From assembly GCF_040678635.1 (NCBI RefSeq), contig NZ_JBFATZ010000007.1, positions 124,001-188,000 on the forward strand: DNA of 64,000 bases, written 5' to 3'. The notes under the pieces are model-generated. The model worked only from the letters and a program-made list of their open reading frames with translations. It searched no databases and was not told the DNA's origin. The translations under genes were made by a program, and so were the position numbers. Of the stretch, positions 60,684-64,000 are shown in pieces. Position 1 is the first letter of the stretch; each line of letters starts with the position of its first letter. The DNA comes from Thermopolyspora sp040678635. GTDB taxonomy: Bacteria > Actinomycetota > Actinomycetes > Streptosporangiales > Streptosporangiaceae.

Positions 60684-61253
60684 ATGCCGGTCTTCGACTA
60701 CGATCCGCCAGACAGGTTCGTGGCCGGTGCCGTTGGGCAACCGGGCTCACGCGCCTTCTTCCTGCAGGCCCGCGCCGCGGGCCGGATCACCACCGTCGGC
60801 TTGGAGAAGTTCCAGGTGGCCGTGCTCGCCGACCGGCTCGACGAGCTCCTCGACGAGGTGCTCCGCAGAAGCGGCGGGCGTGCCCCCGTGCCCGCGATGG
60901 CCCCCGCCGAGCTGGCCGACAAGGCCCCCCTGGACCTCCCCATCGACGAGGACTTCCGCGTCGGCACGATGGCGCTGGCCTGGGACCCCGAGACCTCCCA
61001 GGTCGTCATCGAGGCCCAGGAGGTCACCGAGGACGACGAGGACGACGAGGAGGGCCTCGCCGACGACGACCGCCCCGAGCCCGCCGTCCTGCGCGTACGG
61101 CTCAGCCCCGGCCAGGCCCGCGCGTTCACCAAGCGGGCGCTGGAGATCGTCGCCGCCGGCCGTCCGCCCTGCCCGCTGTGCGGCCAGCCCCTCGACGCCG
61201 AGGGGCACATCTGCGTGCGACTGAACGGTCACCGTCCCCAGGAGATCCGGTGA
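60684..61253 (+). CDS. DUF3090 family protein
   Basis: This 189-residue protein has ATG 60684 giving the family start MPVFDYDPPDRFVAGAVGQ. The C-terminus has a zinc-ribbon-like CPLCGQPLDAEGHIC. An acidic stretch (EDDEDDEEG) lies near residue 120. Conserved in actinobacteria between the phosphatase-like gene and the SCO1664-type gene, with no proven function as far as I know. It ends seven bases before the next start. Confidence 0.92.
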   Translation: MPVFDYDPPDRFVAGAVGQPGSRAFFLQARAAGRITTVGLEKFQVAVLADRLDELLDEVLRRSGGRAPVPAMAPAELADKAPLDLPIDEDFRVGTMALAWDPETSQVVIEAQEVTEDDEDDEEGLADDDRPEPAVLRVRLSPGQARAFTKRALEIVAAGRPPCPLCGQPLDAEGHICVRLNGHRPQEIR

Positions 61254-61260
61254 GTGCCCG

Positions 61261-62037
61261 GTGAGCGCAGAAAGCGACCCCACGCTGAGTTTCCCCTCCG
61301 GCCCGAGCTCGGGGAGCACCGAGCTCGACGACGCCGCAGCCATGCGCCTGCTCCGCGAGGGCACCCTGGAGGTGGCCGGCCGCCTGGTCGAGGCGACCAA
61401 CATGACGCTTTACTGCGGCATCCGGCTCGGCGACACCGTCGCGGCGTGCGTGTACAAGCCGGTGCGCGGCGAGCGCCCGCTGTGGGACTTCCCCGACGGC
61501 ACGCTCGCGGCCCGCGAGGTCGCCGCCTACGAGGTGTCCGCCGCGACCGGGTGGCGGATCGTGCCCCCGACCGTCTACCGCGACGGCCCCTTCGGCATGG
61601 GCATGGTCCAGCTCTGGATCGACAGCGACGCCGAGATCGACCTGATGTCGCTGATGCGCAGCCGCAATCCGGCCCTGCGCCGCCTGGCCGTGTTCGACGC
61701 GATCGTCAACAACGCCGACCGCAAGGGCGGGCACCTGCTGCCGCTGTCCGACGGGCACGTGTACGGCGTGGACCACGGCGTCTGCTTCTCCACCGAGGAC
61801 AAGCTGCGCACCGTGCTGTGGCAGTGGCAGGGCAAGCCGCTGCCCCGGGACGCGGTGAAGGTCCTGGTCCGGATCGAGCAGGAGATGGAGCGCGGCCGTC
61901 TCGGCCGCCGCCTGCGCGAACTGCTCACCCACGCCGAGGTCGAGGCGACCTGGGACCGGGTCCGCCGCCTCCTCGACACCGGCATCCACCCTTTCCCATC
62001 GGAGGACTGGCCCGCGATCCCCTGGCCGCCCATCTGA
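61261..62037 (+). CDS. SCO1664-family protein (kinase-like fold)
   Basis: This 258-residue protein has GTG 61261. Marks include VAACVYKPVRGERPLWDFPD in the nucleotide-lobe position, a catalytic-loop-like FDAIVNNADRKGGHLL, and GVDHGVCF for metal binding, the layout of PI3/4-kinase-like or HipA-like folds. It is conserved in this spot in actinobacteria. Whether it phosphorylates a protein or small molecule is unknown. It is probably cotranscribed with the DUF3090 gene. Confidence 0.88.
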   Translation: MSAESDPTLSFPSGPSSGSTELDDAAAMRLLREGTLEVAGRLVEATNMTLYCGIRLGDTVAACVYKPVRGERPLWDFPDGTLAAREVAAYEVSAATGWRIVPPTVYRDGPFGMGMVQLWIDSDAEIDLMSLMRSRNPALRRLAVFDAIVNNADRKGGHLLPLSDGHVYGVDHGVCFSTEDKLRTVLWQWQGKPLPRDAVKVLVRIEQEMERGRLGRRLRELLTHAEVEATWDRVRRLLDTGIHPFPSEDWPAIPWPPI

Positions 62038-62115
62038 CCCGCGCCTGCTTCGCTCCAGAGGGACAGGTCTACTCTTCGGGAGTGACCATCTCTACCAAAT
62101 CTGGAGGGAACGGGC

Positions 62116-62895
62116 GTGTGTACGGTTGTCCTCGGTTTCGCCCCGGAAGCGGACATACCACTCATGCTGGTGGGCGTCCGCGACGAGTTCGCCGGGCGCG
62201 CGTGGCTCCCCCCGGACCGGCACTGGCCTGACCATCCCGGCGTGATCGGCGGGCTCGACCTGCTGGCCGGCGGCACCTGGCTGGCCGTCGATCCCGCCCT
62301 GCCCCGGGCCGCGGCCCTGCTGAACGGGCGCGGCGCCCCCGCGCCCGAGGACCGGCGCCGCTCGCGGGGCGAACTGCCGCTGCTCGCCGTACGGGCCGGT
62401 GACCTGCCCGACCGGGACCCCGCCCACTACGACCCCTTTCACCTGGTGCTCGCCGAGCCCACCGGCGTACGGCTGTGGCACTGGGACGGCGAGGTGCTGA
62501 CGGAGGACAAGCTCCCCGAGGGCGTCCACATCATCGTGAACAGCGGCTGGGAGCGCGGCGACGAGAACGAGCGCGTCGCCCACTTCCGCCCTCTTTTCAG
62601 CGCCGCCTGGCCCGTCGGCTCGGGCCCACGCCCGGCCGCGCTTCGAGAGGATGACGCGGAGCGCCGGTGGCGCCGGTGGCGGGATCTCGCGTCGGGGGAG
62701 GGGATCCCGGTCGACGACCCCCGGGCGCTCGTGGTCCGCCACGATCTCGGCGAGCGGGGCGTCTGGGGAACGTCCTCGATCACCCTGCTGGCCCTCGCGC
62801 CGGGCGGCGTGCGCTACGACTTCTGCCCCCGGCCCGACGACCCCTCGACCTGGTACCCCGTGCTCGGCGAGGACCCGGCCGCCGCGATGCCCTGA
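62116..62895 (+). CDS. NRDE-family (TANGO2-like) protein
   Basis: This 259-residue protein has GTG 62116 after GGAGGG, and its second residue is Cys (MCTVVLGFAPE), the conserved N-terminal nucleophile position of Ntn-type NRDE proteins. NRDE itself is seen as VGVRDEFAGR, followed by GGTWLAVD and later NSGWERGDENER. A TACTCT -10 box lies at about 62070. Function of bacterial members is not established. Confidence 0.87.
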   Translation: MCTVVLGFAPEADIPLMLVGVRDEFAGRAWLPPDRHWPDHPGVIGGLDLLAGGTWLAVDPALPRAAALLNGRGAPAPEDRRRSRGELPLLAVRAGDLPDRDPAHYDPFHLVLAEPTGVRLWHWDGEVLTEDKLPEGVHIIVNSGWERGDENERVAHFRPLFSAAWPVGSGPRPAALREDDAERRWRRWRDLASGEGIPVDDPRALVVRHDLGERGVWGTSSITLLALAPGGVRYDFCPRPDDPSTWYPVLGEDPAAAMP

Positions 62896-62971
62896 ACCGG
62901 AACGCGTGGTGTGCGAGGGGAGGGCGTGAAAACGGACACCCCGGGGTGATCCGAACCGACCAGGGCGGATA

Positions 62972-62977
62972 TAGGCT
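62972..62977 (+). promoter_or_regulatory. -10 box, leaderless mshC
   Basis: TAGGCT is followed by seven bases and ATG 62985, so mshC probably has its own leaderless transcript. Confidence 0.5.
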
Positions 62978-62984
62978 CTGGCAT

Positions 62985-64000
62985 ATGCGTTCGTGGTCCG
63001 CGCCCAAGCTTCCTCACCTGCCCGGAGCAGGTCGTCGCCTGCGGTTGTTCGACACCGCCGCCCGAGAGACCCGCCCGGTCGGCCCCGGAGAGGGGGAGGC
63101 CCGCATGTACGTCTGCGGCGTCACCCCCTACGACGCCACCCACCTCGGTCACGCCAACACCTACGTGACGTTCGACCTGGTGAACCGCGTGTGGCGGGAC
63201 GCCGGACATCCGGTCCACTACGTGCAGAACGCCACCGACGTGGACGATCCACTGCTTGAGCGTGCCGAGCGGGACGGCGTCGACTGGCGCGACCTCGCCG
63301 CGGGCGAGACCGACAAGTACCGGGCGGACATGGCGGCGCTGCGGGTCATCCCGCCGCGGGAGTACGTCGCCGTCACCGAGGTGATCGACCAGATCGCCGA
63401 GCTGGTCGTCCGGCTCAGGGAGAAGGGCGCGGCCTACGACCTCGACGGCGACGTGTACTTCTCGGTGGCCGCCGCGCCGAAGTTCGGCGCGGTGTCCGGA
63501 TACTCCGAGGCCGAGATGCTGGACCTGTTCGCCGAGCGCGGCGGCGACCCGGACCGCCCCGGCAAGCGCAACCGGCTCGACTGGCTGCTGTGGCGCGCCG
63601 AGCGCCCCGGCGAGCCGTCCTGGCCCTCGCCGCTCGGCCCCGGCCGCCCCGGCTGGCACATCGAGTGCACCGCGATCGCCCTGAACAACCTCGGCCCCGG
63701 GTTCGACCTGATGGGCGGCGGCAGCGATCTGATCTTCCCGCACCACGAGATGGGCGCGAGCGAGGGGCACGTCGCCACGGGGGAGTGGCCGTTCGCCAAG
63801 GGCGTCGCGCACAGCGGCATGGTCGCCCTCGACGGGGAGAAGATGTCCAAGTCGCGGGGCAACCTGGTGTTCGTCTCCGCGCTGCGCAACGATCTCGACC
63901 CGATGGCGATCCGCCTCGCGCTGCTGTCCCACCACTACCGCGCCGACTGGGAGTGGACCCCCGCCCTCGGCCGCGCCGCCACCGAGCGCCTGGAGCGCTG
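62985..64000 (+). CDS. mshC: Cysteine:GlcN-Ins ligase of mycothiol biosynthesis (3' end missing)
   Basis: The first 338 codons of a roughly 410-residue enzyme are present; the gene runs off the right edge. It joins cysteine to glucosaminyl-inositol using ATP, the step that gives mycothiol its thiol. It is a relative of cysteinyl-tRNA synthetase: HIGH motif as YDATHLGHANTYVTFDL, zinc-site Cys in MYVCGVTPYD, WHIECTAIAL, and KMSKS in GEKMSKSRGN. The N-terminal MRSWSAPKLPHLPG marks MshC rather than CysS. Confidence 0.96.
   Translation, partial: MRSWSAPKLPHLPGAGRRLRLFDTAARETRPVGPGEGEARMYVCGVTPYDATHLGHANTYVTFDLVNRVWRDAGHPVHYVQNATDVDDPLLERAERDGVDWRDLAAGETDKYRADMAALRVIPPREYVAVTEVIDQIAELVVRLREKGAAYDLDGDVYFSVAAAPKFGAVSGYSEAEMLDLFAERGGDPDRPGKRNRLDWLLWRAERPGEPSWPSPLGPGRPGWHIECTAIALNNLGPGFDLMGGGSDLIFPHHEMGASEGHVATGEWPFAKGVAHSGMVALDGEKMSKSRGNLVFVSALRNDLDPMAIRLALLSHHYRADWEWTPALGRAATERLER

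Noticed and set aside
1..64000. tRNA or rRNA genes
   Set aside because: No TPsiC-arm-like GGTTCGAATCC with matching acceptor stems and no rRNA signature was seen by eye; a tRNAscan run would settle it.

Overview
This window reads as chromosomal DNA of a high-GC actinobacterium. The evidence is the strong G/C bias at third codon positions, many GTG starts, mycothiol biosynthesis (mshC), an actinobacterial fabG-inhA pair, DUF3090/SCO1664-type genes, and many start codons placed about eight bases after a TANNNT -10 box (leaderless transcription). A member of the Streptosporangiales is my best guess; this is inferred from gene content, not from a marker gene. I recognised no rRNA, tRNA or CRISPR array. 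One run of 90 Ns (21172-21261) is an assembly gap inside a tandem repeat.

Layout. 1-8.6 kb: a glycan-utilisation locus with an oligosaccharide/peptide-type ABC importer (solute-binding protein, two permeases, two ATPases), a LacI-type repressor and a GH2 beta-mannosidase; a perfect 12-bp LacI-type palindrome lies just upstream of the mannosidase. 8.8-10.1 kb: hisE and hisG. 10.1-13.3 kb: an A/T-richer accessory island with two abutting transposase remnants, a frameshifted radical SAM gene with a Cys-rich tail, a kinase-like phosphotransferase and an AAA ATPase. 13.4-15.2 kb: a degenerate EAL-CBS protein. 15.2-15.8 kb: a decayed gene, then the promoter of the next operon. 15.7-21.0 kb: a probable sulfur-acquisition operon, made of a Cys-codon-containing leaderless leader peptide, ABC permease, ATPase, AprA/FrdA-like flavoprotein, 2x[4Fe-4S] ferredoxin and lipoprotein binding protein. 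21.0-21.8 kb: repeats and the gap. 21.8-32.3 kb: ABC-F factor and partner HTH protein, crotonase, ABC exporter, sulfotransferase-like protein, sirtuin, LD-carboxypeptidase, a conserved hypothetical protein and an XRE/TPR regulator.

32.4-45.9 kb: GH15 enzyme, long-chain acyl-CoA ligase, secreted proteins, S33 peptidase, DEAD-box helicase with a DbpA-type RNA-binding tail, the glpF-glpK glycerol operon with a 15-bp palindrome at its promoter, and a membrane protein. 45.9-52.4 kb: MFS transporter without an ordinary start, moaA with a DUF6457 gene, a small CBU_0592-type membrane protein, a two-domain cyclase-family protein divergent from a LysR regulator, a hairpin array, DUF3099 protein and dodecin. 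52.6-57.3 kb: tldE-tldD, divergent from fabG-inhA across a short intergenic region that holds a palindrome and two leaderless promoters. 57.3-64 kb: a 70-bp tandem repeat, a secreted Ala/Gly-rich protein, an aldo/keto reductase, and the actinobacterial series histidine-phosphatase / DUF3090 / SCO1664-kinase / NRDE / mshC, which runs off the right end.

The most interesting points are the cysteine-codon leader peptide and its promoter ahead of the AprAB-like sulfur operon; the broken radical SAM gene with a Cys-rich tail in an IS-scarred island; the codon-usage change at the 3' end of the ABC-F gene; and several exact-period tandem repeats and hairpin arrays between genes.
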